This document shows positions 7,604 through 15,900 of a stretch of DNA of 35,235 bases, piece by piece. The translations under genes and the position numbers were made by a program. Location: NCBI GenBank assembly GCA_902560685.1, contig CACEMT010000011.1:1-35235 (forward strand), read 5' to 3'. The notes under the pieces were generated by a model. It saw nothing but the letters and a program-made list of their open reading frames with translations, was not told the origin of the DNA and ran no database searches. Numbering within the stretch: the stretch's first letter is position 1; each line of letters begins with the position of its first letter. This DNA comes from an uncultured Pelagibacteraceae bacterium. GTDB taxonomy: Bacteria > Pseudomonadota > Alphaproteobacteria > Pelagibacterales > Pelagibacteraceae.

Positions 7604-10048
7604 ATGAAAAAAGAACTGCCTAACAGCGCAAAAGTTGTTGTTATTGGTGGTGGAGTAACTGGTTGTTCGACCGCATACCATTTGGCAAAATTTGGTTGGA
7701 AAGATACCATTTTACTTGAAAGAGACCAATTAACTTCTGGTACTACTTGGCATGCTGCAGGCCTAGTTAGTCAACTAGGTCCATCCGCAGGTGTAACAAA
7801 GATTAGAAAATATTCATTAGAACTTTATAAAAAATTAGAAAAAGAAATAGATTTTTCTAGCGGATTAAAATTAAACGGAGCTTTATCAATTGCAACTACA
7901 AAGGGAAGGTGGCAAGAACTTAAAAGACAAGCGACCACGGCTCAATTGTTTGATGTAAATGTAGAAGTATTAAATATTGATCAGATAAAAAAAATTTATC
8001 CAATAATTAATGAAAAAGATGTTTTAGGTGGAATTTTTATGCCAGGAGATGGTCAAGCTGATCCAATTGGAGTAACAAATTTACTGGCAAAAGCTGCAAG
8101 GAAAGAAGGTGTTAAAATATTTGAAAAATCACCAGTTGAAAAAATAATCAAAAAAAATGGAAGAGTAGCAGGTGTTATTGTAAATGGAGAAACCATTGAA
8201 TGCGAATACATTGTTCTTGCAACAGGAATGTGGTCTAGACAAATAGGAGAAGATACAGGTTTTAGCATTCCATTATACCCTGCAGAACATTTTTATGTAA
8301 TTACTGAAGGTATCAATGAACTACCAAAAAACATTCCAGTTTTAAGAGATTTTGATGATAGTTTATATTTGAAGGAAGATGCGGGAAAAATGTTAATAGG
8401 AATATTTGAGGGAAAATCAATTCCTGCATTTAATAAAACTAATAGAGTTCCAGAAGATTTTTCGTATGGTGAATTTCCAGAAAATTTGGAACATTTTGAA
8501 CCTTATTTAGAAGCAGCTTTAAAAAGAGTTCCAATTTTGGAAAAAGCTGGAATTAGAAAATTTTTTGCAGGACCAGAGTCTTTTACCCCAGATACAAATA
8601 CTCTTTTAGGGGAAGTGCCAGAATTTAAGAATTTATTTGCATGCTGTGGATTAAATAGCATTGGAATTGGAAGTGGAGGAGGTGTAGGCAAAGTTACAGC
8701 TGAATGGATAATGAATGGACATATTAATGAAGATTTATTTATTTATGACATTAAAAGATTTCAAAATTTTCACTCAGAAGTAAATTTTATTAAGGAAAGA
8801 ATCACTGAAACTTTAGGAGATCTGTATGGAATGCATTGGCCGTTTAAACAACACAAAACATCAAGAAATAAAAAATTAGTTCCATACCATGAAGAATTAA
8901 AAAAAGCAGGAGCATGCTTTGGAGTTTCAGGAGGATATGAAAGACCAATGTGGTTTTCAAAAAATGGAAAAAAAGCAGAGTATGAATATTCTTATAATTA
9001 TCAAAATTGGTATCCATCAGCAGAATTTGAAACAAAAAACGCAAGAGAGAATGTTGGATTATTTGAGTTAACTCCTTTTGCCAAGTATGATTTAGAAGGT
9101 AAATCAGCTTATGAAGAACTTCAAAAAATTTGTACAGCAAATATTAAAAAGGAAATTGGAAAATGTACATACACCCAAATGCTTAACGAAGATGGAGGAA
9201 TTGAAACAGACTTAACTGTGGTTTGTTTAGGAGAAAATAATTATAGAATTATAACTGCTGCTGCAAATAGAGAGCATGATAAATTTTATATAAAAAAATA
9301 CTTGTCAGAAAATGTTAAATTACATGATGTTACAGATGAATATTGTGTGCTTGGTGTATTTGGGCCAAAAAGTAGAGATTTAATGAAAGATCTAAGTAGT
9401 GAAGATTATTCTAATGAAAATTTTAAGTTTGGAACTTCAAAATATATAACTATTGATCAGACTAAAGTATGGGCACAAAGGTTATCATACGTTGGTGAAG
9501 TAGGTTATGAACTTTATATACAAAAAGATAAAGCAAAAGAAATTTACAATTTAATTATAAATAAAGGAAAAAAACATCAATTAAGTAACTGCGGTATGCA
9601 TGCAATGGATATTATGAGAATGGAAAGTGGTTTTTTGCATTGGGGACACGATATATCACCAGAAGAAAATCAATACGAAGCAGGCCTTAGTTTTGCAATT
9701 AGTTATAAAAAAAATATAGATTTTATTGGCAAACAATCATTAATTAAAATTAAGGAAAAAAAACAATTAAAACAATTTGTCATGCTAACTTTAAAAGATA
9801 GCAAACCTGGTGAACCATTAATACTTCATGATGAGCCCATTTATCTTGATGGTAAAATTATTGGAAGAACAACTTCAGGAAATTATTCATTTAATTTTAA
9901 TAAAAATTTAGCCTTTGGTTATATTAAAATCGATAGAGATTTAAATTCAATAAAAGGAAAATTAATTGAGATTGAAATAGAAAAAAATAAATATGAGGCT
10001 GAAATTTTGACAAAGCCTCTTAATCAAAAAGATTATAAAAATTACTAA
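7604..10048 (+). CDS. FAD-dependent N-demethylase of the dimethylglycine/sarcosine dehydrogenase family (DAO-GcvT fusion)
   Basis: An 814-residue two-part enzyme. The N-terminal DAO domain begins with VVVIGGGVTGCSTAYHLA (11-28) and has SGTTWHAAGL, in which H50 matches the histidine that covalently holds FAD in DMGDH and SARDH. A linker with GGYERPMWF follows, then a GcvT-type tetrahydrofolate domain (about 430-800; FELTPFAKYDLEG, VGYELYI, ESGFLHWGHDISPEENQYEAGL). The reaction in this family is oxidative demethylation of an N-methyl amino acid, passing the formaldehyde unit to tetrahydrofolate. The gene follows ald by 4 bp in the taurine unit, so sarcosine, dimethylglycine or N-methyltaurine are all possible substrates; the last is inference from context. 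An imperfect hairpin follows the stop. Confidence 0.85.
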   Translation: MKKELPNSAKVVVIGGGVTGCSTAYHLAKFGWKDTILLERDQLTSGTTWHAAGLVSQLGPSAGVTKIRKYSLELYKKLEKEIDFSSGLKLNGALSIATTKGRWQELKRQATTAQLFDVNVEVLNIDQIKKIYPIINEKDVLGGIFMPGDGQADPIGVTNLLAKAARKEGVKIFEKSPVEKIIKKNGRVAGVIVNGETIECEYIVLATGMWSRQIGEDTGFSIPLYPAEHFYVITEGINELPKNIPVLRDFDDSLYLKEDAGKMLIGIFEGKSIPAFNKTNRVPEDFSYGEFPENLEHFEPYLEAALKRVPILEKAGIRKFFAGPESFTPDTNTLLGEVPEFKNLFACCGLNSIGIGSGGGVGKVTAEWIMNGHINEDLFIYDIKRFQNFHSEVNFIKERITETLGDLYGMHWPFKQHKTSRNKKLVPYHEELKKAGACFGVSGGYERPMWFSKNGKKAEYEYSYNYQNWYPSAEFETKNARENVGLFELTPFAKYDLEGKSAYEELQKICTANIKKEIGKCTYTQMLNEDGGIETDLTVVCLGENNYRIITAAANREHDKFYIKKYLSENVKLHDVTDEYCVLGVFGPKSRDLMKDLSSEDYSNENFKFGTSKYITIDQTKVWAQRLSYVGEVGYELYIQKDKAKEIYNLIINKGKKHQLSNCGMHAMDIMRMESGFLHWGHDISPEENQYEAGLSFAISYKKNIDFIGKQSLIKIKEKKQLKQFVMLTLKDSKPGEPLILHDEPIYLDGKIIGRTTSGNYSFNFNKNLAFGYIKIDRDLNSIKGKLIEIEIEKNKYEAEILTKPLNQKDYKNY

Positions 10049-10088
10049 ATTAGATCAATTCTAAGCTAAATTTATTCGCAACCCAAAT

Positions 10089-10110
10089 TGGACAATTATT
10101 TAATTGTCCA
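10089..10110 (+). terminator. Hairpin after the taurine catabolic unit
   Basis: A 9-bp perfect stem (10089-10097 with 10102-10110) and 4-nt loop, 40 bp after the demethylase stop, followed by a mixed T-rich stretch rather than a clean T run. It is a plausible weak terminator separating the taurine unit from the small gene at 10142. Confidence 0.5.
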
Positions 10111-10141
10111 GAAGTATTTTATATGATTAAATTTGGTTTAT

Positions 10142-10360
10142 ATGAGTGGAGAGCATATCACAAATGATACAGTTGAGACCCAAAATCTGGAAGGTGAACT
10201 TCACTCATTAAAAAATTCTTCTAGAAAGCAAAGAGTAGATATTAACATTCTTTTAAACAATGTAAGAATAGCTCAAAAAAAAGAGAAAATGGAATCAACA
10301 ATTTTCTTTGGCTTGATTGCAGCCGTTATAGTTATAACTGGTTTAATTATTTCTGTTTAA
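10142..10360 (+). CDS. Small tail-anchored membrane protein of unknown function
   Basis: Not recognised. The ATG at 10142 (MSGEHITND) is preferred over an in-frame TTG nine bases upstream. The 72-residue product has a hydrophilic, helical N-terminal half rich in Lys, Asn and Glu, then one C-terminal membrane segment (about 52-72, STIFFGLIAAVIVITGLIIS), with no signal peptide: a single-pass, tail-anchored layout with the soluble part probably cytoplasmic. No clear ribosome site is visible. Its stop interlocks by 4 bp with the stop of the convergent regulator gene. Open frame, sensible composition and tight packing support it as real; there is no evidence on function. Confidence 0.6.
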   Translation: MSGEHITNDTVETQNLEGELHSLKNSSRKQRVDINILLNNVRIAQKKEKMESTIFFGLIAAVIVITGLIISV

Positions 10361-11328
10361 GAAAAGAAAACAATATTATTAATTCTTGAAATTATAGCAC
10401 TTAAATTTTTAATATTGATCAATCTTTGCTTGTTTAGTTCTGTGAGCAACTTTCCTTTTGAAATATAATAAAGATTATTAGGATCTTTATAAATATCTTT
10501 TTGTTTTAATAATACTTTTAATTTTCTAATTACTGTTGGTCTTGGAATGCCGGTAAGATCACTAATCGTCATCGCATTTACTCCTTTTTTATCTCCAACA
10601 TTTAATACTTCTTCTATCCATTGTTTTTGATAATGATTTTTTACTTCAGATTTTTTTAAATACATAATTTGATTATAAAGTGCGGATCCATAAATGAACC
10701 ACATTTCAATATCATTATTGACCAGTGTCTTTCTAGTAAGCAAATAATCTATTTGGTACTCCAAGAAAATTGCTAAAATTTGAGTAAATCTTTCTTTTAT
10801 TTTTTTTACAAAAAAATCTTTTTCATAATATTTTTCAACTTTTTTTTCCTTGTACAATAACCACGAAACATATTGTAAAATTTTTGAAAAAGAATTAATT
10901 GTATTTACTGGTTTTTGTAGAAGACCCGCTTTTAAAGTAACAGCAATAGATTTTTTATTCTTTATTAATATTCCATCTTCTTCTAATTCTAAAATCTTTC
11001 TTCTTGTAGTTTCTTTAGATATTCTAAGTTTTTTAGCTATTTTAATTATATTAATTTTATCCAGTTCAAATCTTGGATTAAAATAAAATTCCTCATATGA
11101 TTTGACTTTAAATATTTCGTTAAGTTCAGTGAAATTTTCTTTATATAAATATATTAAAATATAATACTTATCTATATCTTTCAAAGCCCTGTAAGCTTGC
11201 TGAAGCCAAGAGAATTGAAACTCCACAAATAAGTAATGAATAGAGTCATAATTATCACAATAAGTTTCATAAATTTTTTTTTCAGAAATTTTGGTAGGAA
11301 TTGACGGATGGTCGAACTCTTTTTGCAT
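10357..11328 (-). CDS. Transcriptional regulator with two winged-helix domains
   Basis: A 323-residue soluble protein of no family I can name. Two helix-turn-helix segments are visible: INIIKIAKKLRISKETTRRKI plus LELEEDGILIKNKKS (92-127), and MTISDLTGIPRPTVIRKLKVL plus LKQKDIYKDPNNLYYIS (253-290). Both have the shape of MarR/GntR-like winged helices with recognition helices SKETTRRKI and PRPTVIRKL. Each is preceded by a hydrophobic/aromatic helical region (28-65 and 180-225), which suggests an internal duplication. No ligand-binding, receiver or kinase domain is evident. It sits between the taurine unit and a glycosyltransferase, convergent with the tail-anchored protein. DNA binding is well supported; target and signal are unknown. 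Confidence 0.75.
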   Translation of the reverse strand: MQKEFDHPSIPTKISEKKIYETYCDNYDSIHYLFVEFQFSWLQQAYRALKDIDKYYILIYLYKENFTELNEIFKVKSYEEFYFNPRFELDKINIIKIAKKLRISKETTRRKILELEEDGILIKNKKSIAVTLKAGLLQKPVNTINSFSKILQYVSWLLYKEKKVEKYYEKDFFVKKIKERFTQILAIFLEYQIDYLLTRKTLVNNDIEMWFIYGSALYNQIMYLKKSEVKNHYQKQWIEEVLNVGDKKGVNAMTISDLTGIPRPTVIRKLKVLLKQKDIYKDPNNLYYISKGKLLTELNKQRLINIKNLSAIISRINNIVFFS

Positions 11329-11362
11329 AAACTAATTTAATCATATAAAAACAGCAAAATAA

Positions 11363-12436
11363 ATGATTAAAAATAAACAAAAAAAAATAAATATTATTTA
11401 TTTATTGCCTGCTCTAAAAGGAGCTTCTGGTGGTGCTAAAGTAATTTATAACCAGTCATCAATTTTAAATTCCTCAAAAAACAATATATCTTCACAAATT
11501 CTTCACTTAAAAAAAAACAAATATTATAAATTAAAATTATCATTGCAAAAAAAATTTAAATTAAATGTTCAAAATTATGCTGGATGGGATGGCAAACAGA
11601 TGATAGCTGCTAAAAATTTTTCACCATCCAATATTTGGACTAAGAAAGATGTCAAAAATAAAAATGACATTAATTTTGATAAAAATAATGATTTTATAAT
11701 ATTACCAGAGATATGGTCTCATTTTGCGGTAGATCTTAATTTAATCTCTAAAAAAATTAAATACTCAATATTTGTGCAAGGCTTTTATCATATGAACTCA
11801 ACTAGTAATTTTCAAAAAATAAAAAAAGCATATGAAAACGCTGAGTTTATAATGACTGATTCAAAATATAGCATTCAATACATACTCAACATGTTTCCAA
11901 AATGTAAAAACAAAATTATTAGAATTCATTTTTCAATAGATTCTAATAAATTTAAAAAAAGAGCTAAAAAAAATCTAATAACTTACATGCCAAGAAAACT
12001 CCAAGATCACTCAATTTTGTTAAATTTTTATATTAAAAACATTTTACCAAAAAAATGGAAAGTTCTTCCTCTATCTAATTTGAATGAAACTGAATTGAAC
12101 AAAAAACTATCCGAGTCTAAAATTTTTCTATCGTTTTCTAATTTAGAAGGAATAGGAATGCCTCCTATTGAGGCTGCATTAGCTGGAAATATTGTAATTG
12201 GCTATATTGGTGGTGGTGGTTCTGAATATTGGAAAAAACCTATATTTCATAAAGTAGAGCATGGAGAAATAAAAAATTTTGGCGACTTAATAATAAAATT
12301 TATAAAAAATTACAATAAAAGCTGGATAACAAAAACAAAAAAAGAAAGATCAAAACTATCTAATCAATATTCTGTAAAAAAGGAAATTGCTTCAATAAAA
12401 TTTTTGGAAAAGAAAATAAGAAAATTATTTAATTAA
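11363..12436 (+). CDS. GT4-like glycosyltransferase
   Basis: A 357-residue protein with a GT-B-type layout. The N-terminal domain starts INIIYLLPALKGASGGAKVIYNQ, like the glycine-rich acceptor loop of group-1 transferases. The C-terminal nucleotide-sugar domain has KIFLSFSNLEGIGMPPIEAALAGNIVIGYIGGGGSEYW (about 254-291), the equivalent of the EGFGLPxxEAMA motif, with the second acidic residue replaced. No membrane segment. Likely adds a sugar to an envelope glycan; donor and acceptor unknown. It diverges from the winged-helix regulator (34 bp between starts) and ends 5 bp from the end of guaC on the other strand. Very Lys/Asn-rich. Confidence 0.75.
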   Translation: MIKNKQKKINIIYLLPALKGASGGAKVIYNQSSILNSSKNNISSQILHLKKNKYYKLKLSLQKKFKLNVQNYAGWDGKQMIAAKNFSPSNIWTKKDVKNKNDINFDKNNDFIILPEIWSHFAVDLNLISKKIKYSIFVQGFYHMNSTSNFQKIKKAYENAEFIMTDSKYSIQYILNMFPKCKNKIIRIHFSIDSNKFKKRAKKNLITYMPRKLQDHSILLNFYIKNILPKKWKVLPLSNLNETELNKKLSESKIFLSFSNLEGIGMPPIEAALAGNIVIGYIGGGGSEYWKKPIFHKVEHGEIKNFGDLIIKFIKNYNKSWITKTKKERSKLSNQYSVKKEIASIKFLEKKIRKLFN

Positions 12437-12441
12437 TAAAC

Positions 12442-13476
12442 TTATTTTGAAAATGTATCGTTAAATTGATTACTAACTCTTACAAAAGTTGTACATTTGC
12501 TTAGTTGTTTCAAAGATGGCGCTCCTACATAGGTACAACTGCTCCTAACTCCTCCTAAAATATTTAGTATTGTATCTCTTATTTTTCCCCTGTATTTAAC
12601 TCTAACTTTTCTACCTTCACTACTTCTATAATCTGATAAGCCGCCGTAATGTTTTTTATTTGCTTCATCAGAACTTGATCCATAAAATTCAATGAATTTT
12701 GAGCCATTTGTTTTTACTAATTTTCCTTTGCCTTCATCGTGTCCTGCAAGCATACCTCCAAGCATAACAAAATCAGCACCACCTCCAAAACCTTTAGCTA
12801 CATCTCCTGGACAAGTACATCCTCCATCTGCAATTACATGTGCACCTAAACCATGAGCAGCATCTGCACATTCGATAACAGCACTTAACTGTGGATACCC
12901 AACACCTGTTTGTATTCTAGTTGTACAAACACTTCCTGGTCCAATTCCAATTTTAATAATATCAGCACCACTTAAAACTAATTCTTGAGCCATATCTGCT
13001 GTTACTACATTTCCAGCAATAATAGTTTTTGTAGGATATTTATCCCTTACTGATTTTATAAAACTAGTAAAATGTTCTGAATATCCATTTGCAACATCAA
13101 TACATATAAATTTAAAAAAACTAAATTCTTTTAAAACTTTATCTAAATTTTCAAAATCTTCTTTTTTAATACCTACACTAAGTGCGATATTAGAATACAT
13201 TTTCTTTATATTTTTATTCTGTTTGATTTTTTTAATATCATGTTGTTTTGTTAAACATGTGATCATTCCAAATTCATTTAATTTTTCTGCGATACTTAAC
13301 TCTCCAACTCCATCCATGTTTGCAGCCATTATTGGAATTCCGGACCATTCATTTTTGCTATATTTAAATTTGTAAGTTCTTAAAAGATTTACATCTTTTC
13401 GGCTTTTTAAAGTGCTTCTTTTAGGTCTAAAAAGCACATCTGAATAATCCAGTTTTAATTCTTCTTCAATTCTCAC
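12442..13476 (-). CDS. guaC: GMP reductase
   Basis: A 344-residue cytoplasmic enzyme that converts GMP to IMP with NADPH, balancing the purine pools. The sequence follows E. coli GuaC closely: MRIEEELKLDYSDVLFRPKRSTL at the start, IPIMAANMDGVGE, the catalytic loop GIGPGSVCTTR with C184, GVGYPQLSAVIECADAAHGLG, GGADFVMLGGMLAGHDE, and GGVRSSCTYVGA near the end. It lacks the CBS pair of IMP dehydrogenase. The start is a GTG at 13474-13476, chosen because the translation then begins with the family's MRIEE; the nearest upstream ATG is out of frame. Single gene, convergent with the glycosyltransferase. Confidence 0.95.
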   Translation of the reverse strand: MRIEEELKLDYSDVLFRPKRSTLKSRKDVNLLRTYKFKYSKNEWSGIPIMAANMDGVGELSIAEKLNEFGMITCLTKQHDIKKIKQNKNIKKMYSNIALSVGIKKEDFENLDKVLKEFSFFKFICIDVANGYSEHFTSFIKSVRDKYPTKTIIAGNVVTADMAQELVLSGADIIKIGIGPGSVCTTRIQTGVGYPQLSAVIECADAAHGLGAHVIADGGCTCPGDVAKGFGGGADFVMLGGMLAGHDEGKGKLVKTNGSKFIEFYGSSSDEANKKHYGGLSDYRSSEGRKVRVKYRGKIRDTILNILGGVRSSCTYVGAPSLKQLSKCTTFVRVSNQFNDTFSK

Positions 13477-13537
13477 CGTTGCTGAACGTATCCATGAAAA
13501 TGATTATTTCAATTGAATTATTAACTGTGGATAAGTA

Positions 13538-13566
13538 TTGAAACAAAAAAATAAAACTATTATAAA
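13538..13566 (+). promoter_or_regulatory. Sigma70-type promoter of the autotransporter-like gene
   Basis: TTGAAA (13538-13543), 17-bp spacer, TATAAA (13561-13566): near-consensus elements at ideal spacing. Transcription would begin near 13573, leaving a leader of about 34 nt. An AAGAGGT stretch at 13584-13590 lies rather far (16 nt) from the ATG at 13607. Confidence 0.6.
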
Positions 13567-13606
13567 TCAACATTAATTTAATAAAGAGGTAACTAAGTTT
13601 TGATAA

Positions 13607-15745
13607 ATGAGAAAAGCTTTACTTATTGCCTTGGCCTTATTTTTTATATTCTCAACAAATGCTTTTGCATTTCTTACCTTTAAACAATCAAAAGACATTT
13701 CAGGTGATACTCTTCATTTAAGAGGAATAACTTTTAAACCAGATGGTTCAAGAATGTATGTAACTGCAGATGAGGATGACCCTGTAGTTTTACAATATTC
13801 TTTAAGTACTGCGTTTGATATTAGTACTGCTACCCTAATTGGTTCAGGAACTGAATTAACAGTAGCGAATGGAATGGCTGTATCAAATATGGACAAACCT
13901 CACGCAATAGAACTTAGTTCTGATGGAACAGTTATGTATGTTATCCGAAGTGAGTCAGGTTTTGTCGGTGTAGAACAGTTTAACCTTACAACCGCTTGGG
14001 ATACAAGTACACTCGTTCATGACACAAGAAAAGTTATAACTTCAGATTGTGATGATGATGTTCAAATAAGAGCATTAGCTTTTAAATCTGATGGAACTCG
14101 TATGTATCTTTCTCAAGAAGGTGCAGGAGTAGTTAGTCAATATGATTTAACTACAGCATGGGATGTTTCTACTGCAACAAATAATGTGTGTTCAAATAGT
14201 TATGCAGGTGAAGAATCTGATATGAGAAATATACAATTTAGTTCTGATGGAACTATAATGTATCTGGGTGGAAGTAATGGAGATGATATTAATAAGTATA
14301 CATTAGCTACACCTTGGGATGTTACTGCAATTTCACATGTCACAAGTTATTCAATTAGTTCACAAACTGGTAATATGAGAGGATTTAAGTTTACAGCTAA
14401 CTTTACAAAATTATATGTAACTGGAGATGATGCCGACTCTGGTGCTGGAACAAATGTTGTTTATGAATATAATATTGCTTGCTCAGGCACTATAACGTGT
14501 AGCGATCCATCGGATAATACTGATGTTAAAGCAATTATAGAAGCTAATGTAGAGTTATCAAAACGAATTATTACTCATAATACTAAAACTGTTTTTCATC
14601 GAATCGAATGGTTAAGAAGACATAAAAATAAAGACAACTTTTCAAATCTAAATGCAGAAGTTAATTTTTCAAATGAAATTGTATCAAGTTTAGCTAAAGC
14701 AGTTGGAAGTTATAAAAAAAAAAGAAAAAGAGATTACGATAGTGATGACTGGTTCCAATGGACCGAGGGAAGAGTGAGTGTTGGTAAAAATAATGGCGCA
14801 AACTCTTCTTCAAGAAATGTTCGTAGTAATGGTATCTCAATTGGTGCTGATAGAATTAAAAAAGAAGATAGAGATACGATGTATGGATATGTATTACAAC
14901 ATGGTAATGACAATATTGATATAGGAGACAATGGAACAAAATTGGTAACCGAAACTTATAGCTTTGCAATGTATGGAACTAAACTTAGAGATAATCACTT
15001 TTTTACCGATGGTATAATTGGAGTTAGTTTACTAGACATAGACCAAAAAAGAATTACTCATGGCAATACTTTAAAAGGAAATAGAGAAGGACAACAAATA
15101 TTTGGATCTATAAATATTGGAAAAAGATTACACGATGAAGAAAAAAACTTAAATCCAGGTATTAAATTAGATCTAGGGTACACCAGATTAAAGGCCTTTA
15201 GAGAAAAAACAATTTTAGGAGATAGTTTGGCTGATGCATTACTCTACAAAGAACAAAACGTTAAATCTGCACTCGCTACAATTGGTGTACTTTTAGATAA
15301 AACTGATAAACAAGAAGAAAAAATTATAAACCATCACGGTAGATTAGAATATATTTTAGATTTAAGCCCATCTTCAAACACAGAATTTTATTATCTAAAC
15401 AGCGAAAGTACAGTTTATAAATTTAAAGCAGATAATAAGGCAGAACATAATTACAGGATTGGTTATGGTTTTGATGTAACAACAATATCAGGATGGTCTT
15501 TGGTAGCGAATTTTGAAAGATTTAAAGCAAAAGACAGAGGATACAGTAACGAATTTTATTTATCTTTAGGATATGTTCCAATAGATGATAAGAAATTTTT
15601 GTTTAATTTTGATAATTCTAATCAGGCGAGTTTAGCTTTTACAAATAATGTAAATGGTTTTGATTTAAAGGTTAATACTGACTATAATTTTTTTAGTAAT
15701 TTACCTCAATACAGCACAAATATATCAATTAGTGATAGTTTTTAA
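13607..15745 (+). CDS. Secreted beta-propeller protein with autotransporter-like C-terminal beta-barrel
   Basis: A 712-residue exported protein. A signal peptide (1-21, cleaved near AFA) leads into about five repeats of roughly 50 residues (38-290). Each has a motif like F-x-x-D-G-T-x-M-Y-h and most close with an LTTAWDVSTAT-type ending, as in WD40/YVTN-type propellers. A short region with two cysteines (ACSGTITC) and a helical linker follow (about 290-350). The last 330 residues are rich in alternating polar/hydrophobic strands and end SISDSF with terminal Phe, the signature of an outer-membrane barrel handed to the BAM complex, as in autotransporters (type Va). The propeller is therefore probably displayed or released outside the cell. 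Ligand unknown. It has its own promoter and no operon partner. Confidence 0.72.
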   Translation: MRKALLIALALFFIFSTNAFAFLTFKQSKDISGDTLHLRGITFKPDGSRMYVTADEDDPVVLQYSLSTAFDISTATLIGSGTELTVANGMAVSNMDKPHAIELSSDGTVMYVIRSESGFVGVEQFNLTTAWDTSTLVHDTRKVITSDCDDDVQIRALAFKSDGTRMYLSQEGAGVVSQYDLTTAWDVSTATNNVCSNSYAGEESDMRNIQFSSDGTIMYLGGSNGDDINKYTLATPWDVTAISHVTSYSISSQTGNMRGFKFTANFTKLYVTGDDADSGAGTNVVYEYNIACSGTITCSDPSDNTDVKAIIEANVELSKRIITHNTKTVFHRIEWLRRHKNKDNFSNLNAEVNFSNEIVSSLAKAVGSYKKKRKRDYDSDDWFQWTEGRVSVGKNNGANSSSRNVRSNGISIGADRIKKEDRDTMYGYVLQHGNDNIDIGDNGTKLVTETYSFAMYGTKLRDNHFFTDGIIGVSLLDIDQKRITHGNTLKGNREGQQIFGSINIGKRLHDEEKNLNPGIKLDLGYTRLKAFREKTILGDSLADALLYKEQNVKSALATIGVLLDKTDKQEEKIINHHGRLEYILDLSPSSNTEFYYLNSESTVYKFKADNKAEHNYRIGYGFDVTTISGWSLVANFERFKAKDRGYSNEFYLSLGYVPIDDKKFLFNFDNSNQASLAFTNNVNGFDLKVNTDYNFFSNLPQYSTNISISDSF

Positions 15746-15759
15746 TATTTCTTTAGTGT

Positions 15760-15787
15760 TTGAAAGAAAAAAAATAAGTAGTATATA
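15760..15787 (+). promoter_or_regulatory. Promoter of the tRNA gene
   Basis: TTGAAA (15760-15765), 16-bp spacer, TATATA (15782-15787), with the tRNA 5' end 17 bp downstream of the -10. Position and match make a sigma70-type promoter likely. Confidence 0.55.
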
Positions 15788-15803
15788 TCAACGTGAATTT
15801 AAT

Positions 15804-15880
15804 GGCGGGGTAGCTCAGTTGGTTAGAGCGCGGGACTCATAAGCCCGAGGTCAGTGGTTCGATCCCACTTCCCGCTACCA
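15804..15880 (+). tRNA. tRNA-Met (anticodon CAT), elongator type
   Basis: A 77-nt cloverleaf with encoded CCA. Acceptor stem GGCGGGG pairs with TCCCGCT (G-U at both ends), D arm GCTC/GAGC with AGTTGGTTA loop, anticodon loop CTCATAA, T arm AGTGG/CCACT with TTCGATC. The paired first base and the absence of a GGG/CCC block directly flanking the anticodon loop argue against initiator tRNA. Isoleucine tRNA with a lysidine-modified CAT anticodon is an alternative that modification or TilS specificity would settle. The base pair closing the anticodon loop (31-39) is A-G, an unusual mismatch. Confidence 0.93.
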
Positions 15881-15900
15881 TTTCGAATTATAATTAAAAA

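Noticed and set aside
8844..9140. Reverse-strand open frames inside the demethylase gene (also 8053-8268 and 8503-8691)
   Set aside because: Fully inside a conserved FAD/GcvT protein; no similarity to anything recognised and no ribosome site.
10133..10141. TTG start for the tail-anchored protein
   Set aside because: An ATG three codons downstream begins a typical hydrophilic N-terminus, and no ribosome site favours TTG.
15804..15880. Initiator tRNA-fMet
   Set aside because: First base can pair with position 72 and the anticodon stem lacks GGG/CCC next to the loop, both required features of the initiator.
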